DNA of 25,823 bases from Rhodanobacteraceae bacterium (GCA_012270595.1 JAAXIA010000048.1:1-25823); one strand, 5' to 3'. Counted from the first letter of the stretch, positions 1 through 9,694 are shown. Translations and numbers: made by a program. The notes: generated by a model from the sequence alone, not told the origin.

Positions 1-63
1 GCCCAGACAGGCAAAGACCTGACCGGGGTTAAAAAGATCAACGGGAATAGAAGCCTCAGCCAT
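1..63 (-). CDS. Type I-U (I-G) Cas protein, probable Csb3/Cas8u, N-terminal fragment cut by window edge
   Basis: An ATG at 63-61 lies within the last codons of cas3 (cas3 stop at 58-56), an 8-base overlap typical of translational coupling. Only 21 codons are visible; they include the stretch IPVDLFNPGQVFACLG. From memory this resembles the N-terminus of Csb3, the large-subunit-like protein that follows cas3 in one branch of type I-U systems (for example in Geobacter), where it would be part of the Cascade-like effector. The identification rests on this short stretch and on position after cas3, so it is tentative. Most of the gene lies outside the window. Confidence 0.6.
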   Translation of the reverse strand, partial: MAEASIPVDLFNPGQVFACLG

Positions 64-2926
64 TGGACACATACCCCTCTGCAACATCCGCATGTTCACG
101 CGATGCCTGCTGGTCGGCAGCGCGCAGAATAGCCTCTAACCAGGCCAGCCCCCAGGGGCCATAACGCCTCTGCAAACGGGCAAAGCGCAGCGCCACGTCG
201 CGTGCCTTTTCTTCCAGCTGGGAAGGTGGGCCTTCGTCACAGCTTTTCGTTGGAATCACCGGGCGCGCGCGACCATGATGCGCCGCGATCAGGTGCCTGA
301 CCAGGTCTTTCATCTCCCCAGAAAGCACCTTGAACTCGGGGTTCTCGTCAAGGTAAAACAGCGAACCAAATTCATGGCGATAACCCGCAAGCAGGGCCTG
401 ATTCACTCCCTTCTTACCCGCTGTCTTGGCCAGCGGCCGTTTATCACGTGGCACCGAAAACGCGTCCTGCCAACGCCGCGCCTGCTTGCCTTCGTCATGA
501 AGGCGCGCGGCGATGACAATGGCACGCGCCAATTCATCTTTAAGCATCAGGTTATCGACTAATGTTTGCGCCTTAAGGGCCGCACAGTCTTGATGCTCAC
601 TCAACGACTGCTCACGGTGGGCGATGGATCGCGCGTCTTCATCGCCACCCGCACTTTCATCGCGGTATGTGTCGATCACTAACCACTCTGTCGCCTGCCC
701 TTCGGCATCAAACGCCACATTGAAGCTGTGTACTCGATGCCAGTCGGCATCGGAAAGAATTTCTTTTGCATCATCAACCTCTTTGGCAGCATCGCGAACA
801 CACCGAACCCGAAAGGGCACAAGTGGCACGCTATTCTTCTCATTCTCCTGCCCGTCTTTTTCCAAAGTTGACCAGCCATCTTTATCGGCGGCAGAAACGG
901 GTTCTTTGGACTTATCGTCCAGCAGACCCTCGGTTAAACCGCCCAGACATGCATCGAGCACCAGGGTGTTGCCGTTGATGGCTGTTTTAATCTCATCCGT
1001 CTTGTTATCGTTAAGTTGCTCCAGCGTAAAAGATTGTTCATATTCGTTTTTCTGGCTGAGCACAAAGGCGATAACATCGTCTTTGGCGATAACATCGTCT
1101 TTACCTTTGACCATTTCTTGCTTGGTGTTGTCTACATCCGAGGTCTTAAAGAGTGCGTTCACACGCTTTTTAAGCCAGTCAGCAACACTGTCACTTTCGG
1201 TTTCCAGTTTTTCCACCAGGTGTGGCGGCGCATCAGCGAAGAAGGCGTCTGTTTCTTCCTTGCTCACCTTGTTACCCGGTGTGCGTACAGGCAAATGCTG
1301 GCGCCATATCAGGGTGGTTTGCGGCGGGTCGTGCTCGAGCCAGCCACGACACCAAGGTGCCACTGCAGGGCGCCCGGTGTGCTCTTTGAGGCTGGTCATC
1401 GACCAGGCTTCCACCAGCGCGCGCGTGAGCGCTGGATAGAGCGGATCCGGCGTGCTGGCGTCTCTGGTCTTTGGGGCATCCTCTTTTTGCAAGGCCATCA
1501 ATGCAGCAGGGCTGGCGTCGTAAGCATCCCTAACGTCCGAGGATGTTTCACGCCATTGCCTCCCAGGGGAAAGAGCACTGTCAGGGTTTGTGTGAATGTC
1601 ACGGTTCTCCTGTAGCCGCGGCAACTTCTTCAGAAGCTCCACCGTAAGCTTCACCCGTTTCTTAAGGTCTTCATCTTTCTTATCCTTTGCCTCGACGACG
1701 ACAATGCGTGCCTGGTGCCCTTCGCGACCCAGGCGATTTACCCGCCCCAGGCGCTGCACCATGCGTTCAAAGGGCACCGCGTCCATCACCAGATGATCAG
1801 CATCCAGATCGACCCCTACTTCTGCCGCCGAGGTGGCCACCACAAAGGCGGCCTTACTATCACTACGTTTGGAACCACCCGAAAAAAAGCCAAGCTCTTC
1901 AAGCGCATCCTTGGCATCCTGCCGCTCCTTAACCCGTCGCGCACCAACAAAAAGCTGGATATTTTGGGTTAAAATACCCGCTTGTTTTGCTTTCTTTTTG
2001 ATGGCATCTTTGGTTTTTTTCGCATCACCACGCTCATCGCAGTACACCAGCACACGCGCCCCATTATATCCCTCCCCTGAAAGCTTCCAGGCTTCGTCAG
2101 CCAGCCTCTCAGGCAGTTTTTTTGAGTCATCCAGTGACTTAAAGCACATATATTTTGGGGCCTCAAGTCTTTTTTTGACTACCGGGTTTGCTTCATCCTC
2201 TTCATCAAGCTGAAAAATGCTGCCGTCCCCTGACTTCTCGTCAGGTCCTTGTGAATGCTGTGCTCCTTTAGTCTTGTCGCCATATCCACCGGTCGCGGAA
2301 AGCGGCAACAGGTGGAAGCGTGGAATCTTCTGGCGGTCTTCACTTGCCTGTGCACCAAGTTCATCGCACCGGGTTTTCTCGGCAATCTGTGCCAGCAGCC
2401 GCTGAAAAGGTGGTACCAGGTGCGATTCGTCAAGCACCAGCAAGGTGTCGGTGCCGAGGAGTCCGGCATGGTAGGGACGCATGTTGCGGCTCACCCCATA
2501 GCCTTCAAAAAGCAGACGTGAGCCGATCATATCCACCGTGCCCACAATAATGGCAGTTGCACTCGGGTTGGCCAGCCATCGGCGGTTATCCACATATTGA
2601 CCGCGCAGGGTGCTGATGCACAGCGTCTCATCGATGCTGTTTTTTTTAATATTCTCTGCTTCAGTAGTGGCCTGATCGACCACGGCACGGCGATCCACCG
2701 CATAGACCAGCCGCCGTGGCAGAGAGGTATTTAGCTTGCGCGCCAGATACCAGATGGCCATGACTGCGGTCTTGCCCAGCCCGGTGGGCAGGTCAAGCGC
2801 ACTGGGATAATTCCCGTGCCTTAAACACTCAAAAAGACGCCCTTACCACGGGAAGGGCGGATGACCTGTCAGGTCTTTAAAATCTTTATCAAAATCAAAT
2901 TTACAGCGCTCTGCGAACAAATCCAT
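56..2926 (-). pseudogene. cas3: CRISPR-associated helicase/nuclease Cas3 (type I-U, C-terminal HD), interrupted by an in-frame TAA
   Basis: Cas3 is recruited by Cascade to unwind and degrade target DNA. From an ATG at 2926 (GGAGG 11 bases upstream) the frame gives 27 residues ending TGHPPFPW, then TAA (2845-2843), then continues without a break for 928 codons. With the TAA counted as residue 28, motifs are Walker A PTGLGKT (47-53), DESH (166-169), SAT (210-212), a motif V-like SAAEVGVDLD (about 365-374) and QRLGRVNR (391-398). The C-terminal HD-nuclease region has LHDEGK (about 809-814) and HLIAAHHG (878-885). The HD domain at the C-terminus, not the N-terminus, is characteristic of type I-U. 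The TAA replaces the Gln expected in PFPWQ (CAA to TAA is one change). The first downstream ATG (2761) lies after the Walker A lysine, so restarting there would not give an active ATPase. It is either a pseudogene, a suppressed stop or a sequence error. An 18-base in-frame duplication lies at 1067-1102. Confidence 0.9.
1067..1102 (-). repeat. Perfect 18-bp tandem duplication inside cas3
   Basis: The 18 bases at 1067-1084 (ggcgataacatcgtcttt) are repeated exactly at 1085-1102. On the coding strand this gives KDDVIA twice. The frame is kept, and the repeat lies in the poorly conserved linker between the helicase core and the HD region, so it is probably a neutral slippage duplication. Confidence 0.9.
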
Positions 2927-3017
2927 CCCGGGATCAGCCTCCAGCTGTGCGATACTTGATATTTCACAAAACAATCAAAGACTTATAAGAAGTTAAATCA
3001 CTTTCCAAATGCATGTC

Positions 3018-3094
<77 letters not shown>

Positions 3095-3232
3095 TTAAAG
3101 GGAAGGATTCTACACCAGATAGCCGTAGCCAGCCAGTGCACATGCGCGGACGCCGGTTTACAACAAATGACCGCTTTCATGTGATACTGCTTCCAGCCGG
3201 GTTTGGCGGTTAGCAGAAGAGAACCTAACCAT

Positions 3233-5605
3233 ATGAAATATGACACATTCGATGTTCAGGTCATAGGAGCCGGTCTGGGTGGTTTAAGCGCTGCTGCACG
3301 ACTGGCGCAAGAGGGCTACCGGGTGGCAGTCATTGAACAACATTACATCCCCGGCGGCTGTGCGACCACATTCAAGCGCAAGGATTTTATCATGGAGGTC
3401 GGATTGCACGAAATGGACGGCCTGCATGCAGAAGACATGAAACAGGCGTTATTTAAAAAGCTGGATATATTTAAATATATGACATTTAAAAGTCTTCCTG
3501 AATTTTACCGCGTTGTTTCTGTTGACCGCAAAGATGATTATACTGTGCCGGATGCCGGCATGGAAAAAGTGATTACCCAGTTGAATGCGCAATTCCCGGA
3601 CAAAAAAGACCAAAAAGCCATCCGTCGGTTCTTTAACGTCATCCAGGGTATTTACCATCAGGTCAGCAGATTTTACCGGCTTACTACTTTGCAGCGTATG
3701 CTTGTCCTGCCATTTACACCATTATTTTATCCATATATGGCAACATACAGCAATATCTGGATTAACATACTGTCCAAAACCAATCCCTTGATGTGGCTGT
3801 TTCACCCATCTTTCATATTTAAACGATTTCACACCCTGGGCAGCCTGCTCGATACACTTAGTCATAATAAGTGCCTAAAAAACACCCTGTGCGCCAATCT
3901 TGGTTATTATCATGACGACCCGTACAGTATGAGCCTGATCTTTTTTTCTGCTGCCCAGGCAAGTTATTTTGAAGGCGGTGGATGGTTTATAAAGGGTGGC
4001 TCACAGCAGCTTTCCAATTACCTTGAAAAGGTGATTCGGGATTATGGCGGCACCCTGCTACTTGGCAGGGAGGTTACGAACATTATCACCGAAGGCAACC
4101 GGGTTGTCGGCATTAAATACCGGAATGCTCATGACAGGCTGGCAGTGAAAACGACCATTTATGCCAATGTGCTCATTGCCAACGCCGCACCGGCCCGGGT
4201 CGCCTGCATGCTGCCCGAAGAGCACGGCAAGAAACTAAAAGCCAAGGTCGTTGACCGCTTTACAGATGCCTGTTCGCTGCTTAGCATTTACGTGGGTTTT
4301 AAAAGCCATCTTGCCAACGGAGTGAATAAAAATGGTGCCTATTCCACTTTTATTGCACAACAGGGACTACATGGCTCTCTTAAGGATACCTGGGCGACCA
4401 TCAAGGAACAACATCCCGCCGAACGTGACTTTGTATTTGTCGATTACAGCCAGATTGATTCTGGTCTGACGACGGCTGACAAGAGCGTTGGTGTGCTGTG
4501 CGCTGTGGGCTATCTTGCCGAATGGGACGGACTTTCTGAAACAGACTACACATCCAGGAAAGATGCAGTTGCACAAAAAATGTTCGCAGTACTGGATAAA
4601 GTGATCCCTGGTATTGCCGATGAAATTGAATATTACGAAGTGGGCACACCGCGCACCATTGCATCGTACACCCTTAATCCATCAGGATCACCTTATGGTT
4701 TTGCGCAAATTCCATCGCAGTCCGGGTTACCCAGAATGTACCGTATACCGCGCCTGAAAAACCTTTATTTTTCATCCGCATGGTCTTTTCCTGGGGGTGG
4801 TTTTACCGGTGCCCTACTGGCCGGCCATGAAACTGTCAGGCGCATTGTCCGCAGGCATAAACCCGACCCAACCATAAAAAAATATGTGATCCATAAACAA
4901 AAAACATATGAAGATAAAAAAACAAGCAGCCGCTTGCTCGCCCGAAAAACCATTGCCAGACATACTATGGAACTGGTGTTTGAAAAAAATGAATTTCTCG
5001 CCCGTTTTCAGCCTGGCCAGTATGCCGCATTACGTCTTGTGTCTCCCGCCTACGATGCACTGGATATGCCCCTACGCCTCTTTTCCATCACTTCCCACCC
5101 CGACGAGCCGGTCCTGCGCTTTGCCATGCGTGAAAGTCACAGCGCTTTCAAGCGTAGCTGCCTGGCCATGGCGACAGGTGATCAGGTGCATATCTACGGC
5201 CCGATGGGCAACTTTGTATTGCAGGAACATCCGGCAAGCCCGGCAAGAAACCTGGTTTTTCTGGTTTCAGGCATCGGCATCACTCCAGTCATGCCGATGT
5301 TAAAAGATCTGGAAAAACACGCTTCCCGTAAGAATATCTATCTGATTTATACAAATAAAACCAAAGCTGAAACCAGCTACCACGAAGAAATTGCATCCAT
5401 GCGTCTGGAAAACCTTGATTATATTAATCGCTATACCGCCTCGCAGTCCAGAATAAACGCCAAGTTCATCACGACCCAGCTTAGGGATGTTCATGCGTGT
5501 GATTACTATATTGTCGGCAATTCGTACTTTATCAAGGCCATGCAATCGATCGTCGCTGCGCAAGGTGTTCCAGAGGCACAGGTGTATGTGGATGATTTTG
5601 GCTGA
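3233..5605 (+). CDS. Fusion: phytoene desaturase/retinol saturase-like FAD oxidoreductase plus ferredoxin-reductase-like domain
   Basis: A 790-residue protein. I prefer the ATG at 3233 over an upstream TTG (3203), because the FAD-binding fold begins immediately after it. Residues 5 to about 550 form a CrtI/CrtISO/RetSat-type flavoprotein: the dinucleotide motif GAGLGG (12-17), the family signature IEQHYIPGGCATTF (about 34-47), and the C-terminal FAD-closing motif FPGGGFTGALLAGHE. Residues from about 575 to the end form a ferredoxin-NAD(P)+ reductase-like module: RLFSIT (615-620, FAD binding), GPMGNF (656-661), SGIGITP (679-685, NAD(P) binding), YYIVGN, and the end VYVDDFG. No [2Fe-2S] domain follows. 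The family desaturates, isomerises or saturates polyene C-C bonds. I infer that the fused module supplies electrons from NAD(P)H, favouring a reducing (saturase) reaction. Substrate is unknown. Codons are more A/T-rich than in the flanking genes, which may indicate transfer. It stands alone, with no carotenoid genes nearby. Confidence 0.88.
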   Translation: MKYDTFDVQVIGAGLGGLSAAARLAQEGYRVAVIEQHYIPGGCATTFKRKDFIMEVGLHEMDGLHAEDMKQALFKKLDIFKYMTFKSLPEFYRVVSVDRKDDYTVPDAGMEKVITQLNAQFPDKKDQKAIRRFFNVIQGIYHQVSRFYRLTTLQRMLVLPFTPLFYPYMATYSNIWINILSKTNPLMWLFHPSFIFKRFHTLGSLLDTLSHNKCLKNTLCANLGYYHDDPYSMSLIFFSAAQASYFEGGGWFIKGGSQQLSNYLEKVIRDYGGTLLLGREVTNIITEGNRVVGIKYRNAHDRLAVKTTIYANVLIANAAPARVACMLPEEHGKKLKAKVVDRFTDACSLLSIYVGFKSHLANGVNKNGAYSTFIAQQGLHGSLKDTWATIKEQHPAERDFVFVDYSQIDSGLTTADKSVGVLCAVGYLAEWDGLSETDYTSRKDAVAQKMFAVLDKVIPGIADEIEYYEVGTPRTIASYTLNPSGSPYGFAQIPSQSGLPRMYRIPRLKNLYFSSAWSFPGGGFTGALLAGHETVRRIVRRHKPDPTIKKYVIHKQKTYEDKKTSSRLLARKTIARHTMELVFEKNEFLARFQPGQYAALRLVSPAYDALDMPLRLFSITSHPDEPVLRFAMRESHSAFKRSCLAMATGDQVHIYGPMGNFVLQEHPASPARNLVFLVSGIGITPVMPMLKDLEKHASRKNIYLIYTNKTKAETSYHEEIASMRLENLDYINRYTASQSRINAKFITTQLRDVHACDYYIVGNSYFIKAMQSIVAAQGVPEAQVYVDDFG

Positions 5606-5816
5606 ACCAACCAATAATTACCCTGTCTGCTGTGCTTAAAAACTATTGGCCATGATGATTGCCTCATGGCAAAATCAAGCCGCTTCAGTCCAGTGAATAT
5701 GCACCATGGCAGTGACCGCAGAAAGCCGGGTAGATAGCAGCACTAATGCGCGCGTACGAGTACTTCAGACCAAAGTTGAGGCGGCTTCAGTTGAGCTAAC
5801 TTCAGCCATACAGACC

Positions 5817-6590
5817 ATGAATAGACTTACACCCCCGCCTTTCAATTTCCATGGCTGGCGCGTCGCCATTGCCGGCGGCAGTCGGGGCATTGGTCGCGCC
5901 ATGGCGCTAGCCTTTGCCGCAGCGGGCGCATCGGTATCGGTTTGCGCGCGGGGGGAAGATGCACTAAATGAAGTTGCGCAAACCATCACCAAATACGGCG
6001 TGACAGCGCATAGTCAAAGCTGCGATCTGGCCGATCCGGACGCCATTGGGCACTGGATAAAAGCCGCCGCCAATACACTTGGCGGTATCGACGTGCTGGT
6101 AAACAACGCCAGTGGTTTTGGTTCGGGTGCCACCGATGCGGACTGGCTGGCCAACGTGAATATTGACTTGATGGCTGCGGTGCGCGCCTCGCGTGAGGCT
6201 TTACCCTATCTCAAGCGTTCATCAAACGCGGCCATTTTGCACATCAGTTCCATTGCAGCCTTTCACTCCTACCGCGAAAGACCAGCCTACGCAGCGATCA
6301 AGGCGGCGCTTAATCAATATACCACTTCACAGGCGCACGATCTGGCTGAACACAGGATTCGGGTCAATGCTGTCGCCCCCGGTGCCATTGATTTCCCGGA
6401 TGGTCGCTGGGATCGGCGCAAACGTGAAGACCCACAGCGCTATGCTGCTACGTTGGCCGCCATTCCTTTTGGGCGCTTTGGCTGTCCCGAAGATGTCGCC
6501 GCTGTCGCGCTGTTCCTGGCCTCACCGCTAGCTGGCTGGATTACTGGCCAAATTCTGTGCGTGGACGGCGGGCAGCTGCTGGGTACATGA
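5817..6590 (+). CDS. Short-chain dehydrogenase/reductase (SDR), 3-oxoacyl-ACP reductase-like
   Basis: A classical SDR of 257 residues from ATG 5817; the frame stays open to an ATG at 5706, but those 37 extra residues do not look like part of the fold. Visible motifs are GGSRGIGR (nucleotide binding, TGxxxGIG type), NNAS (structural NNAG), a catalytic Ser in HISSIAAF, YxxxK as YAAIK, and the closing VDGG. Arg in ARG after the second strand suggests NADPH. The substrate cannot be read from sequence; FabG-like or other short-chain alcohol/ketone reductases are all possible. The stop overlaps the pyrD start (ATGATG), so the two are probably co-transcribed. Confidence 0.85.
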   Translation: MNRLTPPPFNFHGWRVAIAGGSRGIGRAMALAFAAAGASVSVCARGEDALNEVAQTITKYGVTAHSQSCDLADPDAIGHWIKAAANTLGGIDVLVNNASGFGSGATDADWLANVNIDLMAAVRASREALPYLKRSSNAAILHISSIAAFHSYRERPAYAAIKAALNQYTTSQAHDLAEHRIRVNAVAPGAIDFPDGRWDRRKREDPQRYAATLAAIPFGRFGCPEDVAAVALFLASPLAGWITGQILCVDGGQLLGT

Positions 6591-7627
6591 TGTATCCATG
6601 GCTGCGCTCGCTATTGTTTGCGCTCGATGCAGAAACCGCGCATGGTCTGGCGCTTTCCGGCCTTGATGTGGTCTACCGTTGTGGCCTGCTGCGCCTACTC
6701 AACCAACCACCCCAACAGCGCCCGACATCCAGCCTGGGCCTGCACTTCCCCAACCCTGTCGGTCTGGCTGCTGGACTGGATAAAAATGCCCGGCACCTCG
6801 ACGCACTAGGCGCGCTAGGTTTTGGTTTTATCGAAGTGGGAACAGTGACGCCACGGCCCCAGACTGGTAACCCCAAACCGCGCCTTTTCCGCTTGCCACA
6901 GCATCAGGCCATCATCAACCGCATGGGTTTTAATAACGACGGAGTGGAGGCACTGTTGGGCCGTATTAACCAATCCAGTTATCACGGCATACTGGGTATT
7001 AATATTGGCAAAAACAAGGACACGCCCAATGTTCGTGCGGTGAATGACTACCTGTACTGCCTGGAGCGCGTGTATGCGCACGCCAGCTATATTACAGTGA
7101 ATATTTCTTCACCCAATACGCAAGGCTTGTGTGATTTGCAGCAGAAGGACACGCTAGCCCGCTTTATTGGTACACTGCGCGAGGCACAAGAGCAACTTGG
7201 CTCACAAACAGGCACACGCAAGCCAATGCTGCTTAAGATAGCTCCCGATCTCGATGAAAGTGGACTGGACGCCATCGCTGATGTACTGCTGGACAGCAGC
7301 ACCGACGGCGTAATCTGCACCAACACCACGATCGAACGCGGCGCGGTCGCCAACGCCCCGCATGGCAAGGAAACGGGCGGCCTGTCGGGCAGGCCGCTGC
7401 TATCGGCGGCCAACCACGTATTGCGTGGCATGCGGGAACGACTGGGGGAGCGTATTGTCTTGGTAGGTGCAGGTGGCATTTTAAGCGGCGCAGATGCCGC
7501 CGCCAAATTCCGCGCCGGTGCCAGTCTGGTGCAGATTTATTCCGGTCTGGTCTATCACGGATCGCGCTTGCTACGCGAGTGTGTGGAGGCAAGCCCGTGC
7601 CCGGGTCAAAGCGACCTGGTGCACTAA
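6590..7627 (+). CDS. pyrD: Dihydroorotate dehydrogenase, class 2 (quinone-dependent)
   Basis: Oxidises dihydroorotate to orotate in pyrimidine synthesis, passing electrons to membrane quinone through FMN. At 345 residues it is close to E. coli PyrD. The start [10 protein letters not shown] fits the amphipathic membrane-associating N-terminus of class 2 enzymes; an ATG three bases earlier (6587) is equally possible. Visible motifs are GLAAGLDKN (58-66), the substrate loop [18 protein letters not shown] (171-180) with Ser174 as the class 2 catalytic base, and GGLSGRPL for FMN phosphate contact. The start overlaps the SDR stop, and murB starts two bases after its stop, so the three form an operon. 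Confidence 0.97.
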   Translation: MYPWLRSLLFALDAETAHGLALSGLDVVYRCGLLRLLNQPPQQRPTSSLGLHFPNPVGLAAGLDKNARHLDALGALGFGFIEVGTVTPRPQTGNPKPRLFRLPQHQAIINRMGFNNDGVEALLGRINQSSYHGILGINIGKNKDTPNVRAVNDYLYCLERVYAHASYITVNISSPNTQGLCDLQQKDTLARFIGTLREAQEQLGSQTGTRKPMLLKIAPDLDESGLDAIADVLLDSSTDGVICTNTTIERGAVANAPHGKETGGLSGRPLLSAANHVLRGMRERLGERIVLVGAGGILSGADAAAKFRAGASLVQIYSGLVYHGSRLLRECVEASPCPGQSDLVH

Positions 7628-7629
7628 AC

Positions 7630-8694
7630 ATGCAGGCGCGTCCCCTTGATACCTCAGGCTACACGCTAAGCCTCGATGCCAACCTCAGTCCGCACAACAG
7701 CTTGCGCGTTACCGCTAGAGCCAGCTTGCTGGCCAGGTTGCACGATGCGACAAAGCTTCCTGAACTACTCGGTCATGCAGCTACACAGCATGGCGGCGAT
7801 GTGCTGGTACTGGGCGAAGGCAGTAATGTGCTATTTACGGCAGATTACACAGGCATGGTAGTACTGATGGCAACGCGTGGTGTATGGGTAGAGGAGCAAG
7901 ATAACCAAGTCTCTATGGCCGTAGCAGCGGGCGAACGCTGGGATGATTTTGTGCGCTGGACACTCACGCAGGGTTTTTCCGGTCTGGAAAATTTAATTTT
8001 AATTCCCGGGACTGTAGGCGCAGCCCCTATTCAGAATATCGGTGCTTATGGCGTTGAAGTGGCCGAGTTTATCGACAGTGTGGAAACCTTCGATACCTGC
8101 AAACAGGCCGTTACCATACTGGACAAAACGGCCTGTGCCTTTGGCTATCGCGACTCGGTATTTAAACATGTGCCTGGGCGCTACATAGTGACGGCGGTGC
8201 GTTTTACTCTGCCACGCCAACAATCACTACACCTGGAATACGCTGGCATAAGGCAGGAGCTGAAACGCATGGGGGTAAGTCGACCCGCAGCATTTCATGT
8301 TGCGCAAGCGATAGGCCAATTGCGTACACGCAAGCTACCGAACCCGGCACACATTGCTAATGCTGGAAGTTTTTTCAAGAACCCATTTCTTAACGCTGAG
8401 CAGGCTCTGGCACTTAAAAAAACACACCCAGATTTACCCATGTGGTCACAAGCCGATGGGCGTTACAAGCTCTCCGCCGCCTGGCTCGTCGAAGCGGCCG
8501 GTTTTAATAAGGGTTACCGTGAAGGTGACGCCGGCATATCCAGACGCCACGCCCTGGTTCTGGTCAATCATGGCAAGGCCAGTGGCGCTGCTATCTGGGC
8601 GCTGGGACAACGGGTGATGGAAGAGGTTTATAAGACTTTTGGCATTCACCTAAGCACCGAACCCCAGGTGATTGGTAACCGCGGCGTAAGCTAA
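7630..8694 (+). CDS. murB: UDP-N-acetylenolpyruvoylglucosamine reductase (type I MurB)
   Basis: A cytoplasmic FAD enzyme that reduces UDP-GlcNAc-enolpyruvate to UDP-MurNAc for peptidoglycan. At 354 residues it is near the E. coli length. GEGSNVL (62-68) and IPGTVGAAPIQNIGAYG (about 125-141) bind FAD and substrate. The YRDSVFK loop (173-179) is diagnostic of type I enzymes. Ser247 in NAGSFFKNP is the predicted proton donor, and Glu344 in STEPQVIG is the other conserved catalytic residue. The ATG at 7630 is two bases after the pyrD stop. A longer frame to 7579 would overlap pyrD by about 50 bases and is not needed. Confidence 0.97.
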   Translation: MQARPLDTSGYTLSLDANLSPHNSLRVTARASLLARLHDATKLPELLGHAATQHGGDVLVLGEGSNVLFTADYTGMVVLMATRGVWVEEQDNQVSMAVAAGERWDDFVRWTLTQGFSGLENLILIPGTVGAAPIQNIGAYGVEVAEFIDSVETFDTCKQAVTILDKTACAFGYRDSVFKHVPGRYIVTAVRFTLPRQQSLHLEYAGIRQELKRMGVSRPAAFHVAQAIGQLRTRKLPNPAHIANAGSFFKNPFLNAEQALALKKTHPDLPMWSQADGRYKLSAAWLVEAAGFNKGYREGDAGISRRHALVLVNHGKASGAAIWALGQRVMEEVYKTFGIHLSTEPQVIGNRGVS

Positions 8695-8800
8695 CCTTAC
8701 GTGCGGTCATCCCCCCCCAATTTTCCTCAAGGAGACCCACCACACCAAGCTGGTGACAAGGGTATTGACCATGAAATTGCGGTTTTTCTCGCAGGCTACT

Positions 8801-9556
8801 CTAACGCCGTGCTTTTGACAGCAAACGCAGCATTTCCATATATAGCCACACCAGAGTGACCATAAGCGCAAAAGCACCATACCACTCCATATATTTGGGC
8901 GCACCCTGTCTGACTGCATGTTCAATCATATTGAAATCGAGTACCAGATTGAGCGCTGCCAGTCCCACTACCAGCAAACTAAAGCCAATACCAAGGGCAC
9001 CGGACTCATGGATAAAAGAAATCTGGACGCTGGTAAATGCACGCAGGCCCATATCCACCAAGTACAAAAGCGCGATGGCAGCGGTGGCTGCTACTACGCC
9101 AAGACGAAATTTATTAGTCACCTTGATGACGCCGGAGCGGTATAAAAATAACATAACCGCCAGCACAGCAGCAGTAAGCATCACGGCCTGAAGCACAATG
9201 CCCGGGTATTTCAGATTAAAGATTGCCGAGATACCGCCCAATACGCAGCCCTCCGCTAGCGCGTAAAGTGGTGCCGTGATACTGGCCCAGCGACTGACAA
9301 AACAGGTCAGAAGCGCCAGTACCAACCCTGCAATCAAACCACCGCCAAGGTAAAGCGAGATCGCCGCCATACCGGCAGCAGGACCGCTTTGCTGCGCCAC
9401 CAATGCAAAGTGGTGCCAGGTCCATCCCCCGATAATCAAGGCCAACAACAACAAAATGCCGGTGTGGGCAATGGTGCCGTTGATGGTCATCCGCTCACCT
9501 GTAGCAGGTAGATCACGGAAGGCTTTTTCTCGAAGTACAGGGTTACCAGAACGCAT
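8801..9556 (-). CDS. Bax inhibitor-1/YccA family inner-membrane protein
   Basis: 251 residues, beginning MRSGNPVLREKAF, the usual opening of the bacterial BI-1-like subfamily, followed by about seven hydrophobic helices (roughly 30-50, 60-85, 95-112, 118-140, 148-170, 185-205 and 220-243). Family members are small-helical-bundle membrane proteins; some leak Ca2+ or H+ and some interact with FtsH, but no specific function follows from sequence. ATG 9556 has GGAG seven bases upstream. It is transcribed alone and convergent with murB; a perfect TATAAT on its strand at 9618-9613 is a likely -10 element. Confidence 0.88.
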   Translation of the reverse strand: MRSGNPVLREKAFRDLPATGERMTINGTIAHTGILLLLALIIGGWTWHHFALVAQQSGPAAGMAAISLYLGGGLIAGLVLALLTCFVSRWASITAPLYALAEGCVLGGISAIFNLKYPGIVLQAVMLTAAVLAVMLFLYRSGVIKVTNKFRLGVVAATAAIALLYLVDMGLRAFTSVQISFIHESGALGIGFSLLVVGLAALNLVLDFNMIEHAVRQGAPKYMEWYGAFALMVTLVWLYMEMLRLLSKARR

Positions 9557-9612
9557 GATGAAGCTCCATACAGTTAAACACGCCGTGCTCGACTCAAGTT
9601 CGGCGGGGGTCC

Positions 9613-9618
9613 ATTATA
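9613..9618 (-). promoter_or_regulatory. Candidate -10 box for the BI-1/YccA gene
   Basis: A perfect TATAAT on the minus strand, 57 bases upstream of the ATG. I see no convincing -35 hexamer. It is one half of the palindrome ATTATACTATAAT (9613-9625), so an identical box also faces the plus strand. Confidence 0.45.
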
Positions 9619-9627
9619 CTATAATAC

Positions 9628-9655
9628 GCCGCATAGGGCCGGCGCCCTACGCGGC
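9628..9655. repeat. GC-rich hairpin downstream of panD
   Basis: GCCGCATAGGGC and GCCCTACGCGGC form a 12-bp stem with one mismatch around CGGC. It lies 40-67 bases past the panD stop and could help terminate the pan operon transcript or protect its 3' end. No T-run follows on the minus strand, so it is not a standard intrinsic terminator. Confidence 0.5.
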
Positions 9656-9694
9656 AGGAACCAGGTCTTGGCTGAATAAGATTTCATAGAATAT

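Noticed and set aside
624..1439. 271-codon plus-strand open frame opposite cas3
   Set aside because: Ser-rich low-complexity translation with no family features, fully antisense to well-supported cas3 motifs.
56..2761. Cas3 starting at the ATG at 2761
   Set aside because: This would omit the Walker A lysine and the PFPW motif that are encoded in the same frame just upstream.
1..3017. CRISPR array near cas3
   Set aside because: No regularly spaced repeats of 25-40 bases are visible; any array must lie outside the window.
5649..5670. Hairpin GCCATGA/TCATGGC after the saturase fusion as a terminator
   Set aside because: Only 7 bp, with an 8-base loop and no T-run on the plus strand.
8707..8800. 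Possible 15-codon peptide (ATG at 8771) in the murB-BI-1 gap
   Set aside because: The AAGGAG upstream is about 35 bases away, the frame is very short and it runs into the end of the BI-1 gene.
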